A stretch of 64,000 bases of DNA from DASRAA01 sp036512955 (GCA_036512955.1 DATBZX010000294.1:7599-71598); one strand, 5' to 3'; counted from the stretch's first letter, positions 41,441-50,804 are shown. Notes: generated by a model from the sequence alone, not told the origin. Numbers and translations are program-made.

Positions 41441-42079
41441 TTATCCCGCTTCGGAATCTGAAGTACGGGTAGCCCCGGGCGGATCGATGTGCGCGGCTGC
41501 TTGAATGGCGCGCCACAGTTGAACATGTCCTACCCGCGACTTGGACGAGAAGGGAATGATCGCCTCGACGGCGACTCCGAGCGATTCCGACAACTTGGCG
41601 AGTGACTTGCGCAACAGATTGTTGGAGATGCGATCTGCCTTGGTCGCCACGACGAGATAGGGCCGGTCGTGGTGGCGTAACCACTCATGAAGCTGAATGT
41701 CCGATTGCTGCGGGGGAATCGAAATGTCCACCAGTGACACGCAAAGCGCCAACGACTGGCGCGATTCGAGATAGGGATCGATGAAGCCTGACCATAGCGT
41801 AGTAATCGCTTTCGGCACACGCGCGTAACCGTAACCCGGAAGATCAACGAAGAAGAATTCCGGATGAGGTTTGCCGGGCCGCCGCAACTCAAAAAAGTTG
41901 ATGGTCTGGGTGCGTCCGGGAGTGTTGCTAGTCTTCGCGATCTTGTCGGCCACGAGCGAATTGATCAGGCTCGACTTGCCGACATTGGAGCGTCCCAGGA
42001 AGGCGATTTCCGGTGCGCTGGGCGCGGGGAACTGCTTGGGATCGGCTGCGGACGTCACGAAGCGTGTTTGGACCTTCAT
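41441..42079 (-). CDS. engB: Ribosome biogenesis GTPase YsxC/EngB
   Basis: A 212-residue Era-like GTPase needed for 50S assembly. G1 FLGRSNVGKSSLINSL, switch/G2 region SNTPGRTQTINFFE, G3 FVDLPGYGYARVP, G4 VATKADRIS and G5 PFSSKSRVG are all present. The ATG at 42079 gives MKVQTRFVTSAADPKQFP, the usual N-terminus; a longer in-frame start adds an unrelated stretch over the upstream repeat region. Confidence 0.95.
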   Translation of the reverse strand: MKVQTRFVTSAADPKQFPAPSAPEIAFLGRSNVGKSSLINSLVADKIAKTSNTPGRTQTINFFELRRPGKPHPEFFFVDLPGYGYARVPKAITTLWSGFIDPYLESRQSLALCVSLVDISIPPQQSDIQLHEWLRHHDRPYLVVATKADRISNNLLRKSLAKLSESLGVAVEAIIPFSSKSRVGHVQLWRAIQAAAHIDPPGATRTSDSEAG

Positions 42080-42146
42080 GCTTTCACTATGGCTGGAAGG
42101 GCGGGAAAGAGCAAGGCAGGCGCGCCTCCCCCTCCCCCTCCATTTT

Positions 42147-42326
42147 GCAAAGTCGCTCAAACAAAGGACTTAGCAAATCACTGGTCCGCAAAGTCGCAGA
42201 AACATTGGACTTAGAGGCAAAGTCGCACAAACAAAGGAGTTAGCTTGCAGGGTCGGAAGGGCGCTCCTTTAGAATCAAGGAGTTGCCAGCTGAAAGAGTG
42301 CAAAGTCGCAGAATTACATACTTAGC
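42147..42326 (+). repeat. Four-copy ~27-bp interspersed repeat
   Basis: Copies at 42147-42174, 42188-42214, 42217-42244 and 42300-42326 share GCAAAGTCGC at the start and end in a (T)TAGC-like tail, with a consensus close to GCAAAGTCGCACAAACAAAG-GACTTAGC. Copies 1 and 3 differ at two positions. Spacings are unequal (41, 29 and 83 bp), unlike a CRISPR array, and there is no internal hairpin symmetry. Confidence 0.85.
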
Positions 42327-42404
42327 TGGGAGCTGGTCTCGAGATTATCAAAGAACGCGGCTGCTAGGGCAACCGAGCCCAATAGAGTCCGTGTGAGAAA
42401 CCTA

Positions 42405-42510
42405 TATCGTCCCCGGGGGACTCAAATCTTCTTCCCACTTTACCCAGCACTCCGCCTTCGGCTGCGTGCTGGGCTATCATGTCCCCGCCCCCATGGGGCT
42501 GGACTTCTGG
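42405..42510. repeat. REP-like palindromic element
   Basis: GTCCCCGGGGGAC (42409-42421) is a perfect 13-bp palindrome; it is followed by CCCAGCAC...GTGCTGGG (42443-42472, with an inner CCGCC-TTCGG loop) and GTCCCCGCCCCCATGGGGCTGGAC. The order and wording (GTCC..GGAC, TTTACCCAGCAC, GCTGGGCTAT) are shared with the elements at 19.3 and 24.1 kb. Confidence 0.7.
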
Positions 42511-42674
42511 CAGCTTGTACCACCGTCGCAACCCGAACGTTAGTTCTCACACAGACCCGATAGGGCTGGCCGAATTTCGGCCGACCTATGAATACCGTGA
42601 CTGGTGGCGATGGGGCAAGGAAAACAGGAGGCGGACAAAACGAAAGTAACCAGAAGTCCCGGAAGAGGAATAGA

Positions 42675-42902
42675 TCAATCCAGTTTCAAGGGCCGCTTGT
42701 CTTCGACGTCGTCGATGCGTACGGGGCGGAGCTTATGCCAAAAGTAGAGAATGACGGCCACGATGATGGCGATGCCGAGGCTGATGGCGAAGAAAATGCG
42801 GTAGGCGGGCAGCAGGATCAGAAGGGCGACGACGGTGCCAATGGCGACGACAAGGGCGGCACTGCCTTTCACAGAAAATCGGAGTTGTGAGTGGCCAGCC
42901 AT
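42675..42902 (-). CDS. Small two-TM membrane protein, unknown function
   Basis: A 75-residue protein: a short polar N-terminus, two adjacent hydrophobic helices (GSAALVVAIGTVVALLILLPAY, FFAISLGIAIIVAVILYFW) and a charged C-terminus (RPVRIDDVEDKRPLKLD). The composition and the ATG start support a real gene; no family recognised. Confidence 0.6.
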   Translation of the reverse strand: MAGHSQLRFSVKGSAALVVAIGTVVALLILLPAYRIFFAISLGIAIIVAVILYFWHKLRPVRIDDVEDKRPLKLD

Positions 42903-43003
42903 GCGGCTCTATTGTAGAGCGGGTTGGGTCGGCGTATAGGACGAGTCGTTTGAGGTCAGGGCTTGTGTGGGGCACCGGCCAGCTCCTACACGTCGCGGGA
43001 AAC

Positions 43004-43987
43004 TCAAGCTAAGACAAACGGAACGGAAGCAATCACCAGCACCAAGCCGAGAAGAAGCGCCCACGACCAACGGTTCGCGAAATTGAACGTGTAACCCAAG
43101 CCATCGCGCTTCTCGACGAACAGCGCTCCGTCGTTGGGATTGTAGTAAAAGACATCGGCCTTCCAACACTCGTTCGGCGTCGGATCCATGGGCTCCCAGG
43201 GTTCGCTCATTTTCCTTGTCATTACGATGATGAGTAGAATCAGGATGACCATAGGTGAGAGCACGATCGCCCAAATCGGAATGGCTGTGAGCGGTTGAAC
43301 AGCGATTAGCGCGAACAACAGGCCGAGTATGTATTCGATAGCAATTACGCCTCCGAGCATGACCGGCCGGGACCGCGACCGACGAGAGCCGAACCAACCG
43401 GCCAACGCCATGATCAAAACCCAAGAGCAAATCTCCGTGCCAAAGAACAGCGGGCCATACACTCCTTTGATCGTGCGTTCAGCCCAGCGGTTGGCTTGGC
43501 CGTCGGCGCCGAAGTGCACTGGAAATCGCGCCGGGATTCGGTCCCAATGGAGATACAACCAAGTGGCAGCGGCCGCCAAGACAACGAATGGACCGCCCGC
43601 CAACCACGCGAACCGCGGTAAGTCGTCTGGCGCGACGCTCATTTCCACTTCGCGGGAACCAGTAAATTGAATAGCCGCCACAGCCAAGGCATGATTCTGC
43701 CAGCGGAAGGTGATTACTCCGGCAAGCACAATGGCAATCGGTGCAACGGCGGCAGTCATACTAAGGAAACTAGCTGGGGACAATAGCATCGCACCGGCCG
43801 CTGCGGCCACGACCATCACGATGACCAAACGGAACATCCGGATGGCATGCTGGCCCGCGCGGCTCTGACGGAAATCCGGTGGAACCGGAACAGCAAAGAG
43901 TAGCTCGCGGCGGGACATATTCGGTGACGCAAACACCAGCGCCCCTATGAAGATGTAGACGGTGCAGAGGATAAGTCTCATGATCAT
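43004..43987 (-). CDS. DUF1648/DUF5808-type membrane protein
   Basis: A 327-residue polytopic membrane protein with about eight helices. The central motif IPARFPVHFGADGQANRWA is the DUF1648 signature (L/F-P-x-H-F/Y-...-G-x-x-N/D), shared with SdpI immunity-like proteins. The C-terminal ECWKADVFYYNPNDGALFVEKRDGLGYTFNFA matches DUF5808. It overlaps the GntR regulator gene by 4 bp (ATGA). Such regulator/membrane pairs are thought to respond to cell-envelope peptides or stress; that is inference. Confidence 0.85.
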   Translation of the reverse strand: MIMRLILCTVYIFIGALVFASPNMSRRELLFAVPVPPDFRQSRAGQHAIRMFRLVIVMVVAAAAGAMLLSPASFLSMTAAVAPIAIVLAGVITFRWQNHALAVAAIQFTGSREVEMSVAPDDLPRFAWLAGGPFVVLAAAATWLYLHWDRIPARFPVHFGADGQANRWAERTIKGVYGPLFFGTEICSWVLIMALAGWFGSRRSRSRPVMLGGVIAIEYILGLLFALIAVQPLTAIPIWAIVLSPMVILILLIIVMTRKMSEPWEPMDPTPNECWKADVFYYNPNDGALFVEKRDGLGYTFNFANRWSWALLLGLVLVIASVPFVLA

Positions 43988-44400
43988 TTCACCACCTTTG
44001 CGATGGCGCGCAATTCGTCTGCGATACTGGCCGCCGAAATGCCTTCGGCGCGCAACTGTGCCACCAACCCGCGCAGCCGGTTGTGTAAGTCGTCATGCCG
44101 AGCCCTATTGGTAACGACTGGGACGTTACGCGGCACTACTACCGCACCGCGCCCATGTTGCAAGTCAAGCCATCCTTCGGCAGCCAACTGGCGGTACGCT
44201 TCCGCCACAGTATTGAAATGAACACCTAACTCCACAGCGACTCGGCGGACCGATGGGAGCATGGTTCCCGGAATAAGTTGGCCCTCGACGAAAAGAACCC
44301 GCAGACTGTCGACAATCTGTCGAACGGCCGGAATACCGGAAGCTGCGTCGATCCGAATTCGAGGGCCCTGCGCCATTCGCTGTTTAGTGTACATATACAC
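43984..44400 (-). CDS. GntR-family regulator, YtrA type
   Basis: A 138-residue regulator: wHTH at ~20-90 (QIVDSLRVLFVEGQLIPGTMLPSVRRVAVELGVHFNTVAEAYRQLAAEGW) and only a short helical C-terminus (LRGLVAQLRAEGISAASIADELRAI), as in the YtrA subfamily, which lacks a large effector domain. Possible starts are GTG 44400, ATG 44394 and ATG 44376. The inverted repeat GTGTA-CATA-TACAC overlaps the first two, which points to autoregulation. It is coupled to the DUF1648 gene. Confidence 0.9.
   Translation of the reverse strand: MYMYTKQRMAQGPRIRIDAASGIPAVRQIVDSLRVLFVEGQLIPGTMLPSVRRVAVELGVHFNTVAEAYRQLAAEGWLDLQHGRGAVVVPRNVPVVTNRARHDDLHNRLRGLVAQLRAEGISAASIADELRAIAKVVK
44387..44400. promoter_or_regulatory. 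Inverted repeat, probable GntR operator
   Basis: GTGTACATATACAC: perfect 5-bp arms (GTGTA/TACAC) around CATA, placed at or directly upstream of the GntR start codon. The adjoining AT-rich TATACAG would fit a -10 region. Confidence 0.6.
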
Positions 44401-44539
44401 TATACAGTTGTCAAGGGCGGAGCCCGCGAGGCAAGAGCAGCGCGAATCAGGGCGCCCGCTGGGCCTGGGCTGCGACCGTTACCCCTGCAGGCCGAGGGAG
44501 TCGCAATTCATATGACGATCTCGGTGTAGACGAATCAGT

Positions 44540-44576
44540 CCCATCCTTTGCGCCATAGTCGGGCGCAAAGGATGGG
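44540..44576 (-). terminator. Long hairpin downstream of lon
   Basis: A perfect 15-bp stem (CCCATCCTTTGCGCC / GGCGCAAAGGATGGG) with a 7-nt loop, 29 bp past the lon stop. It lacks a T-run on the minus strand. The GGATGGGGCACC ending resembles the GGGTGGGGCACC at 19445, so it may be a mobile hairpin element serving as a terminator. Confidence 0.65.
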
Positions 44577-44604
44577 GCACCCTAATTCTTATAGGTGTCG
44601 GTGA

Positions 44605-47004
44605 TTACTGGTGTGCCGCAGGGGCTTCGGCGGCTGGAGGCAGTGCGCCAAGCCCCGGGGCTTCATCAGGCACATCGGGCAGAGGACGCTCCAGCGCGAA
44701 CGCCAGCACGTCATCCATGGTCTTCACGAAGCGCAGCTTCATGGCGGCGCGCAGGTTCTCCGGAACCTCAGGCAGATCCTTCTCGTTATCGGCGGGAAGG
44801 AGCACCTCCATGATGCCCGCGCGATGCGCCGCCAGCAGCTTTTCCTTCAGACCCCCGATGGGCAGCACCTTGCCGCGCAGCGTGATCTCGCCAGTCATGG
44901 CGATATCGCGACGCACAGGAATGCGGCTCAACGCGCTGGCGATCGCAGTCGCCATAGTGATACCGGCCGACGGGCCGTCCTTGGGGATTGCGCCCTCGGG
45001 AACGTGCACGTGAATGTCGAGGTTGCGATAGAAGTCGCGTGGCAGTCCCAGGCGATGCGCGCGGGAACGCACGTATGACATGGCCGCCTGCGCCGACTCC
45101 TGCATGACGTCGCCCAACTTGCCGGTTAGGGTCAACTTGCCCTTGCCGTCAACGATGGCGACTTCGGTGGTGAGAATCGAGCCGCCAACTTCAGTCCACG
45201 CCAGCCCGGTGACGAGCCCAATCTCGCTGCGCTCGTGGGCCTCGGTGTCGCGATACTTGAGGACTCCAAGATATTCGGAGACGTTCGCGGCTTCGAGGGT
45301 TACGGAGTATTTGTCGCCTTCCTTCACTACCTTGCGCGCTACTTTGCGGCAGATGTTGCCAATCTCGCGCTCCAGGTTGCGGACACCGGCTTCGCGCGTG
45401 TAATTGCGGATTATCGTCTGCAACGCTTCGTCGGTGAAGACGATGTTGGCTTCGGTGAGGCCGGTCTGTTCGCGCTGCTTGCGGACCAGGTACTGCTTGG
45501 CGATCTCCACTTTTTCGGGCTCGGTATAGCCGTGCAGGCGCAGCACTTCCATGCGGTCCTGCAACGCCGGAGGAATCGTGTGCAGGACGTTCGCTGTCGC
45601 GATAAAGAACACCTGCGAAAGGTCATATTCAACATCGAGGTAATGATCGACGAACATGAAGTTCTGTTCGGGGTCGAGCACTTCGAGAAGCGCCGCCGAT
45701 GGATCGCCGCGGAAGTCCATTGACATCTTGTCAACTTCGTCGAGCATGAACACCGGGTTCTTGGTGCCAGCCTTCTTCATCATCTGGATGATCTGGCCGG
45801 GGAGTGCGCCGATGTAGGTGCGGCGATGTCCGCGAACTTCAGCCTCGTCGCGCACGCCGCCCAGCGACATGCGGACGAACTTGCGTCCCGTAGCTTTGGC
45901 GATGCTCATGCCGAGCGAGGTCTTGCCCACGCCCGGAGGCCCGACGAAGCAAAGGATCGATCCCCTTGGGTTTTTTACTAGTTGGCGAACTGCAAGGAAT
46001 TCGAGGATGCGCTCTTTGATTTTCTCGAGGCCATAGTGATCTTCGTTGAGCACCTTCTCGGCCACATCGATGTTGCGGATCTCTTTGGAGCGCTTCTTCC
46101 ACGGGACCGCCAGCAGCCAGTCGAGGTAATTCCGCGAAACCGTCGATTCGGCGGACATCGGCGGCATGGCTTCGAGTTTCTTCAGCTCCTGGATGGCCTT
46201 CTCGTGGGTTTCGCGTGGCATGCCGGCGGCGTCGATCTTCTTCTTCAGTTCGTCGAACTCGCTCTTTTCGCCCCGGCCCAGCTCTTTCTGGATGGCCTTG
46301 ATCTTTTCGTTGAGGTAATACTCTTTCTGGGCGCGTTCCATCTGGCGCTTGACCCGCGACTGGATGGAGCGGTCCATGTTGAGCTTTTCAATCTCCACAT
46401 CGAGCACATCGCCGATGCGGCTCAACCGCTCGGCAGGATCGAAGATTTCCAGCAGTTCTTGTTTTTCTTCAATCGACAATTGCAGGTTGGCTGCGACGGT
46501 GTCGGTCAGCTTCGACGGATCGTCGTTGCGTACTGCAGCGATCATGGTCTCGTAATTGAGCGACTGGCAGAGCTTCACGTATTGCTCAAACAGTCCGGTG
46601 ACGCGCTGCATGGCCGCTTCAATCTGCGGGGTCAGCTCTGTGCCGTATTTCGCGGTACGGACCGTGGCCTCGAAGTAGCCGTCGGTATCGACGACCTGCA
46701 GAATCTTGCCCCGCTCCAGCCCCTCGACCAGGACCTTGATATTGCCGTCGGGCAGCTTGAGGCTCTGCACGATGTTGACGATGGTGCCAACCTGGTAGAT
46801 CTCGTTAGGTTTGGGCTCGTCGATGCTTGCGTCGTGCTGGGTTGCGAGAAAAATCTTCTTGTCGCCGGCCAACGCTTCTTCGAGGGCGCGGACACTCGAC
46901 TCCCGGCCGACGACAAAGGGCGTCATCATGAACGGAAAGATGACAACGTCCCGTATCGGCATCATAGGGAGTTTCTTGGTTTCAAATTTCTCTCGCTGGG
47001 TCAC
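44605..47004 (-). CDS. lon: ATP-dependent protease Lon
   Basis: A 799-residue LonA: N-terminal substrate domain (LPMMPIRDVVIFPFMMTPFVVGRE), coiled-coil middle, AAA+ with Walker A FVGPPGVGKTSLG and Walker B VFMLDEVDKM, and the C-terminal Ser-Lys protease with DGPSAGITM (Ser) and GEITLRGKVLPIGGLKEKLLAAHRAG (Lys). Cytoplasmic quality-control protease. The start is a GTG. It follows clpX by 267 bp with a hairpin between, so it is probably partly independent of the tig-clpP-clpX unit. Confidence 0.97.
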   Translation of the reverse strand: MTQREKFETKKLPMMPIRDVVIFPFMMTPFVVGRESSVRALEEALAGDKKIFLATQHDASIDEPKPNEIYQVGTIVNIVQSLKLPDGNIKVLVEGLERGKILQVVDTDGYFEATVRTAKYGTELTPQIEAAMQRVTGLFEQYVKLCQSLNYETMIAAVRNDDPSKLTDTVAANLQLSIEEKQELLEIFDPAERLSRIGDVLDVEIEKLNMDRSIQSRVKRQMERAQKEYYLNEKIKAIQKELGRGEKSEFDELKKKIDAAGMPRETHEKAIQELKKLEAMPPMSAESTVSRNYLDWLLAVPWKKRSKEIRNIDVAEKVLNEDHYGLEKIKERILEFLAVRQLVKNPRGSILCFVGPPGVGKTSLGMSIAKATGRKFVRMSLGGVRDEAEVRGHRRTYIGALPGQIIQMMKKAGTKNPVFMLDEVDKMSMDFRGDPSAALLEVLDPEQNFMFVDHYLDVEYDLSQVFFIATANVLHTIPPALQDRMEVLRLHGYTEPEKVEIAKQYLVRKQREQTGLTEANIVFTDEALQTIIRNYTREAGVRNLEREIGNICRKVARKVVKEGDKYSVTLEAANVSEYLGVLKYRDTEAHERSEIGLVTGLAWTEVGGSILTTEVAIVDGKGKLTLTGKLGDVMQESAQAAMSYVRSRAHRLGLPRDFYRNLDIHVHVPEGAIPKDGPSAGITMATAIASALSRIPVRRDIAMTGEITLRGKVLPIGGLKEKLLAAHRAGIMEVLLPADNEKDLPEVPENLRAAMKLRFVKTMDDVLAFALERPLPDVPDEAPGLGALPPAAEAPAAHQ

Positions 47005-47216
47005 AGGAACCGCCTTGTCGTTCAGAGCTCCACTGCTCTGAGGAAGAAGTAGCCGTTAAATAGCCGCGCCACGCGGAGTCCGAGTGACGGATAGCCTTGC
47101 GGCAGGCTTACTGGCGTCTAGGATAACACGCGCTACGACAGGGTTTTGAGGAGTCAAACCCTTATGTTATCTGCGCTGGTGAGCCTGTCTGAGAGGGGGA
47201 AAGGTTCTCAATAACG

Positions 47217-47242
47217 AACGGCGCGACCGAGGCCGCGCCGTT
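47217..47242 (-). terminator. Hairpin between clpX and lon
   Basis: AACGGCGCG and CGCGCCGTT form a perfect 9-bp stem around an 8-nt loop, 29 bp after the clpX stop. No strong T-run follows on the minus strand, so it could attenuate rather than fully stop transcription into lon. Confidence 0.6.
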
Positions 47243-47270
47243 TCGATAGCTGAATTGCAACCGAGGATTA

Positions 47271-48542
47271 TTACCCCGCCTTTTCCATGATGGGGAAATT
47301 GACGTTGCGGTTCTCTACCATTTCCTTGGTGACCTCGAACTCCTTTACCCGCTTCTGGCTGGGCAAGTTGTACATAAGGTCGAGCATCAATTCTTCGAGG
47401 ATCATCCGCAACCCGCGTGCGCCAACCTTGCGCTGCATGGCTTCGCGAGCGATGCAGCGAAGGGCCTCGTCCGTGAAGCGCAGTTTGACGTTCTCGAACT
47501 CAAACAGCCTCTGGTATTGCTTGATGATGGCGTTCTTCGGCTTGGACAGGATTTCCACCAGAGCGTCCTCGTCGAGGTCGTTTAACACGCCTACGACGGG
47601 AAGCCGGCCAACGAATTCCGGGATCAGCCCAAACTTGATGAGGTCCTGCGGTTCGGCCTGGGCCAGCAACTCGGTGTCACGCTTATTGCACTCGGTGAAG
47701 GCCGCCTCTTTGGCTTCATCGGTTCGGAAGCCCATGGAGCGTTTACCCATGCGCCGTGCAATGGTGCGCTCGAGTCCGACAAAAGCTCCACCGCAGATGA
47801 ACAGGATGTTGGTGGTATCGACCGGCGTGAATTCCTGGTGTGGATGCTTACGTCCGCCCTGCGGCGGCACGTTAGCAACGGTGCCTTCGAGGATCTTCAG
47901 CAGTGCCTGTTGCACGCCTTCACCCGAAACGTCGCGGGTGATGGAAGGGTTCTCGTCCTTGCGTCCGATTTTGTCGATCTCGTCGATATAAATGATGCCA
48001 GTCTGGGCGCGGGCGACATCGCCGTCGGCGGACTGCAGTAACTTCAGGATGATGTTCTCGACATCCTCGCCGACGTAGCCAGCTTCGGTCAGAGTTGTGG
48101 CGTCCACAATCGCGAAGGGAACGTCCAGCATCTTGGCCAGGGTCTGGGCCAGCAGCGTCTTGCCGGTGCCGGTCGGACCGATCAGCAGGATATTTGACTT
48201 GGCGAGTTCAACGTCGCCGCCGCGCTGGCGGTTCATGGAAACGCGTTTGTAATGGTTGTAAACCGCGACCGCGAGCTTCTTCTTGGTCTGATGTTGGCCG
48301 ATTACATACTCGTCGAGAAACGTCTTGACCTCGGCGGGCTTAGGCAACTGGTGTGGTGTCACCGTTGCTTCGGCCTCGGAGCGATCGTCCTCGAGGATCG
48401 AGTTGCACACCGCAACGCACTCGTCGCAAATGTAGGCGCGCGGATAATCGGTGGGAGACGAAATGAGCTTGGCGACGGCATCCTGCGACTTGTGGCAGAA
48501 CGAGCAGCGGAGGACCTCGTCGCTTCCAGTCCTGGTTCTCAC
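47271..48542 (-). CDS. clpX: ATP-dependent Clp protease ATP-binding subunit ClpX
   Basis: A 423-residue unfoldase. The N-terminal zinc-binding domain has CSFCHKSQ and ICDECVAVC; Walker A is LIGPTGTGKTLLAQTL; Walker B IIYIDEIDKIG; the pore loop GYVG is present, and the IGF-type ClpP-binding loop region should lie near KFGLIPEF. Delivers tagged proteins to ClpP, encoded 289 bp upstream. Confidence 0.97.
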   Translation of the reverse strand: MRTRTGSDEVLRCSFCHKSQDAVAKLISSPTDYPRAYICDECVAVCNSILEDDRSEAEATVTPHQLPKPAEVKTFLDEYVIGQHQTKKKLAVAVYNHYKRVSMNRQRGGDVELAKSNILLIGPTGTGKTLLAQTLAKMLDVPFAIVDATTLTEAGYVGEDVENIILKLLQSADGDVARAQTGIIYIDEIDKIGRKDENPSITRDVSGEGVQQALLKILEGTVANVPPQGGRKHPHQEFTPVDTTNILFICGGAFVGLERTIARRMGKRSMGFRTDEAKEAAFTECNKRDTELLAQAEPQDLIKFGLIPEFVGRLPVVGVLNDLDEDALVEILSKPKNAIIKQYQRLFEFENVKLRFTDEALRCIAREAMQRKVGARGLRMILEELMLDLMYNLPSQKRVKEFEVTKEMVENRNVNFPIMEKAG

Positions 48543-48831
48543 GGAATCAGACTCCTTATACGCTACACGCTCCAGTCAGGACTCTGTGTTCCCGATCTGT
48601 GTTTCCCGGCCGCGTGAACCCGGCAGGAGCCGTGCTGCTCCTGTGAGAACTGCCATCGCTCCAGATGTCGCGATTGGCGCTCTCGCGATCCAACACTACC
48701 TGAATGTCATTATTGAAGCACAACTGCAGCGGCCGTGCGCGCCTGCACCACGAATTCAAATACAACTTTTGAATGACGCAGGTAATTCTTGCGCACAGCC
48801 GTAAGGGAGCCTGATAGTCTCGTCGACCGAT

Positions 48832-49416
48832 CTACTTATGCTTGTAAATAATGTCGTCGATGATTCCGTACTCCTTGCCCTGTTCCGCATTCATGATGAA
48901 GTCGCGCTCCACATCGCGCTCGACCTTTTCCAGTCGCTGACCGGTATGCTTGGCCAGAATCTGGTTGGTGATTTCGCGCATGCGTAAAATCTCGCGGGCA
49001 TGAATGTCGATATCCGTAGCCTGGCCCGATAAGCCGGACATGAGCGGCTGGTGGATCAGGATACGAGAGTTGGGCAGCGCAAAGCGTTTCTTCGGAGCTC
49101 CACCCGCGAGCAGGGTCGCAGCCATGCTGGCTGCCTGACCGATACAAATCGTGGTTACATCCGGACGGATGAATTGCATCGTGTCATAGATCGCCATGCC
49201 GGCCGTGATGGAACCGCCGGGCGAGTTAACGTACAACGAGATGTCCTTCTCCGGGTCTTCTGCTTCCAGAAACAGCAGCTGCGCGATGATCAGGTTCGCG
49301 ACATTGTCATCGATAGGAGTGCCAAGAAAGATGATGTTGTCCCGCAGCAGGCGGGAATAAATGTCGTAAGCCCGCTCGCCCCGGCTGGTCTGCTCAATCA
49401 CCATGGGTACAAGCAT
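48832..49416 (-). CDS. clpP: ATP-dependent Clp protease proteolytic subunit ClpP
   Basis: A 194-residue serine protease of the S14 family. Catalytic Ser97 in IGQAASMAATLLAGG and His122 in RILIHQPL; the Asp lies near residue 171 in the KVERDVERDFIM segment. The N-terminal MLVPMVIEQTSRGERAYDIYSRL is typical. It lies 74 bp after trigger factor, in the widespread order tig-clpP-clpX-lon. Confidence 0.97.
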   Translation of the reverse strand: MLVPMVIEQTSRGERAYDIYSRLLRDNIIFLGTPIDDNVANLIIAQLLFLEAEDPEKDISLYVNSPGGSITAGMAIYDTMQFIRPDVTTICIGQAASMAATLLAGGAPKKRFALPNSRILIHQPLMSGLSGQATDIDIHAREILRMREITNQILAKHTGQRLEKVERDVERDFIMNAEQGKEYGIIDDIIYKHK

Positions 49417-49490
49417 CGATTGCGGCTCCTTGGAGTACTGCCCACACTTCTTCCTCGCGGTCGAAGCGGGGAGGTGGAATGCAGTCCGCC

Positions 49491-50804
49491 CTATGCGGAC
49501 CTGCGGTAAAGATGGTTCAAAGTCTTATCGTTGCGGACGCGATGCCGAATTCTATCCAGCCCGCCATCCTCGGTCAAACGGGCACGAACCTGCTCAACCG
49601 GTTGCTTCGCCTGTTGCGCCAGTCCTTCCAATTCCTGCTCCAGCTCTTCGTCGCTGACTTCGATTTTTTCCTGATCGGCAATCTGTTCCAGGATCAGCGA
49701 CGCCTTGACTTCCTTGACCGCGCCGTCACGCTGGCCGGCGCGCAGGCGATCGAAGTCCATGCGCTTCATGTCTTCCGTCTTCATGCCCTGGGCGGCGAGG
49801 GCGCGTAGCCCGCGCTCCAGGCGCAGATCGATCTGCTGATCGATCATGACCTCAGGGATGGGAAAATCATTGCGCTTGACCAACTCCTCGACGATCTTGT
49901 CCCTGCCCTGGTGCTCAGCTTCGTGTTCCTTTTCGGCCTTCATGTTCTCGCGCAACCGGTTGCGCAGTTCGTCATAGGTAGTGAATTCGGCCGACAATTC
50001 CTTGGCGAAATCGTCGTTGGGCCCGGGAATGCTGCGTGTCTTGATGGCCTTGATGTCAACCTCATAGGTCATCGACTTGCCAGCGAGACGCTTGTCAGCG
50101 AAGTCGTCGGCGTATTTGACATCGAACGAGCGATGCTCGCCGGCCTTCGCGCCCCGCAGATTGTCACTGAACTCGGGAATGGTGTTTTCGCCACCAATCT
50201 CGACCATGACCTCCTCGACCTCGACGGGCTTCGATTCAGCGTCCTGTTCGCTCTCTTTCGGAATGCCCCGGAAACTGACGACCGCAAAGTCGCCATCCGC
50301 CAGTCCGCGGTCTTCTTCGACGGCGTTGTAGGCTGCGTGTTGCAGACGCAAGTTGGTCAGCGCTCGCTCGACGTCTTCTTCGCTGACGCTGGTGTCGATC
50401 GTTTCCGCCTTGATGTCGTCATAGGCTGCCACCGTGAAGTCCGGAAGAATTTCGAACTCAGCGGTGAATTTCAGGGGTTCGCCATCGTGCAGGTGCAGGT
50501 CCGTCACGCGCGGTTGGGAAACCGGCAATAAGTTCTGCTTCTTGGTTTCCTCCCGGAAGTAGCGCGGCACCAATGCCTCGACCAGATCGCTCTTGATTTC
50601 GTCGGCAAAGCGTTGGCGGACGACGGTGGCTGGCACCTTGCCCTTGCGGAAGCCGGGTATGCGCGCCAGTTTTGTGTAGCGATTCACGATCTTATCGCGC
50701 TCGTCCTTCACGACTTCAGCTGGAATCTCGATGGTGAATTCGCGCTTGCAGGGGTTGATGGGTTCAGCCGGCGTGGTTTCTGTAGTGCTGGTTTCAGTCG
50801 TCAA
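49491..50804 (-). CDS. tig: Trigger factor
   Basis: A 437-residue ribosome-associated chaperone/PPIase from a TTG at 50804 with GAAGG 6 nt upstream; the longer frame to 50906 has no similarity. The ribosome-binding signature appears as RIPGFRKGKVPATVV. The central PPIase-like part begins around LADGDFAVVSFRG, and the helical arms end in EQIADQEKIEVSDEELEQELEGLAQQ. An N-terminal Thr/Glu-rich stretch of ~15 residues is unusual. Confidence 0.95.
   Translation of the reverse strand: MTTETSTTETTPAEPINPCKREFTIEIPAEVVKDERDKIVNRYTKLARIPGFRKGKVPATVVRQRFADEIKSDLVEALVPRYFREETKKQNLLPVSQPRVTDLHLHDGEPLKFTAEFEILPDFTVAAYDDIKAETIDTSVSEEDVERALTNLRLQHAAYNAVEEDRGLADGDFAVVSFRGIPKESEQDAESKPVEVEEVMVEIGGENTIPEFSDNLRGAKAGEHRSFDVKYADDFADKRLAGKSMTYEVDIKAIKTRSIPGPNDDFAKELSAEFTTYDELRNRLRENMKAEKEHEAEHQGRDKIVEELVKRNDFPIPEVMIDQQIDLRLERGLRALAAQGMKTEDMKRMDFDRLRAGQRDGAVKEVKASLILEQIADQEKIEVSDEELEQELEGLAQQAKQPVEQVRARLTEDGGLDRIRHRVRNDKTLNHLYRRSA

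Larger units (their letters stand above)
42080..42674. other. Repeat-rich intergenic region
   Basis: About 600 bp with no gene supported by a ribosome site or family resemblance. It contains a four-copy ~27-bp repeat (42147-42326), REP-like palindromes (42405-42510), a polypyrimidine run near 42127-42140, and short stretches of lower complexity. Probably carries the engB promoter at its left end. Confidence 0.6.

Noticed and set aside
42147..42326. CRISPR array
   Set aside because: Repeats are degenerate, spacings are 41, 29 and 83 bp, some spacers are nearly absent, and there are no cas genes.
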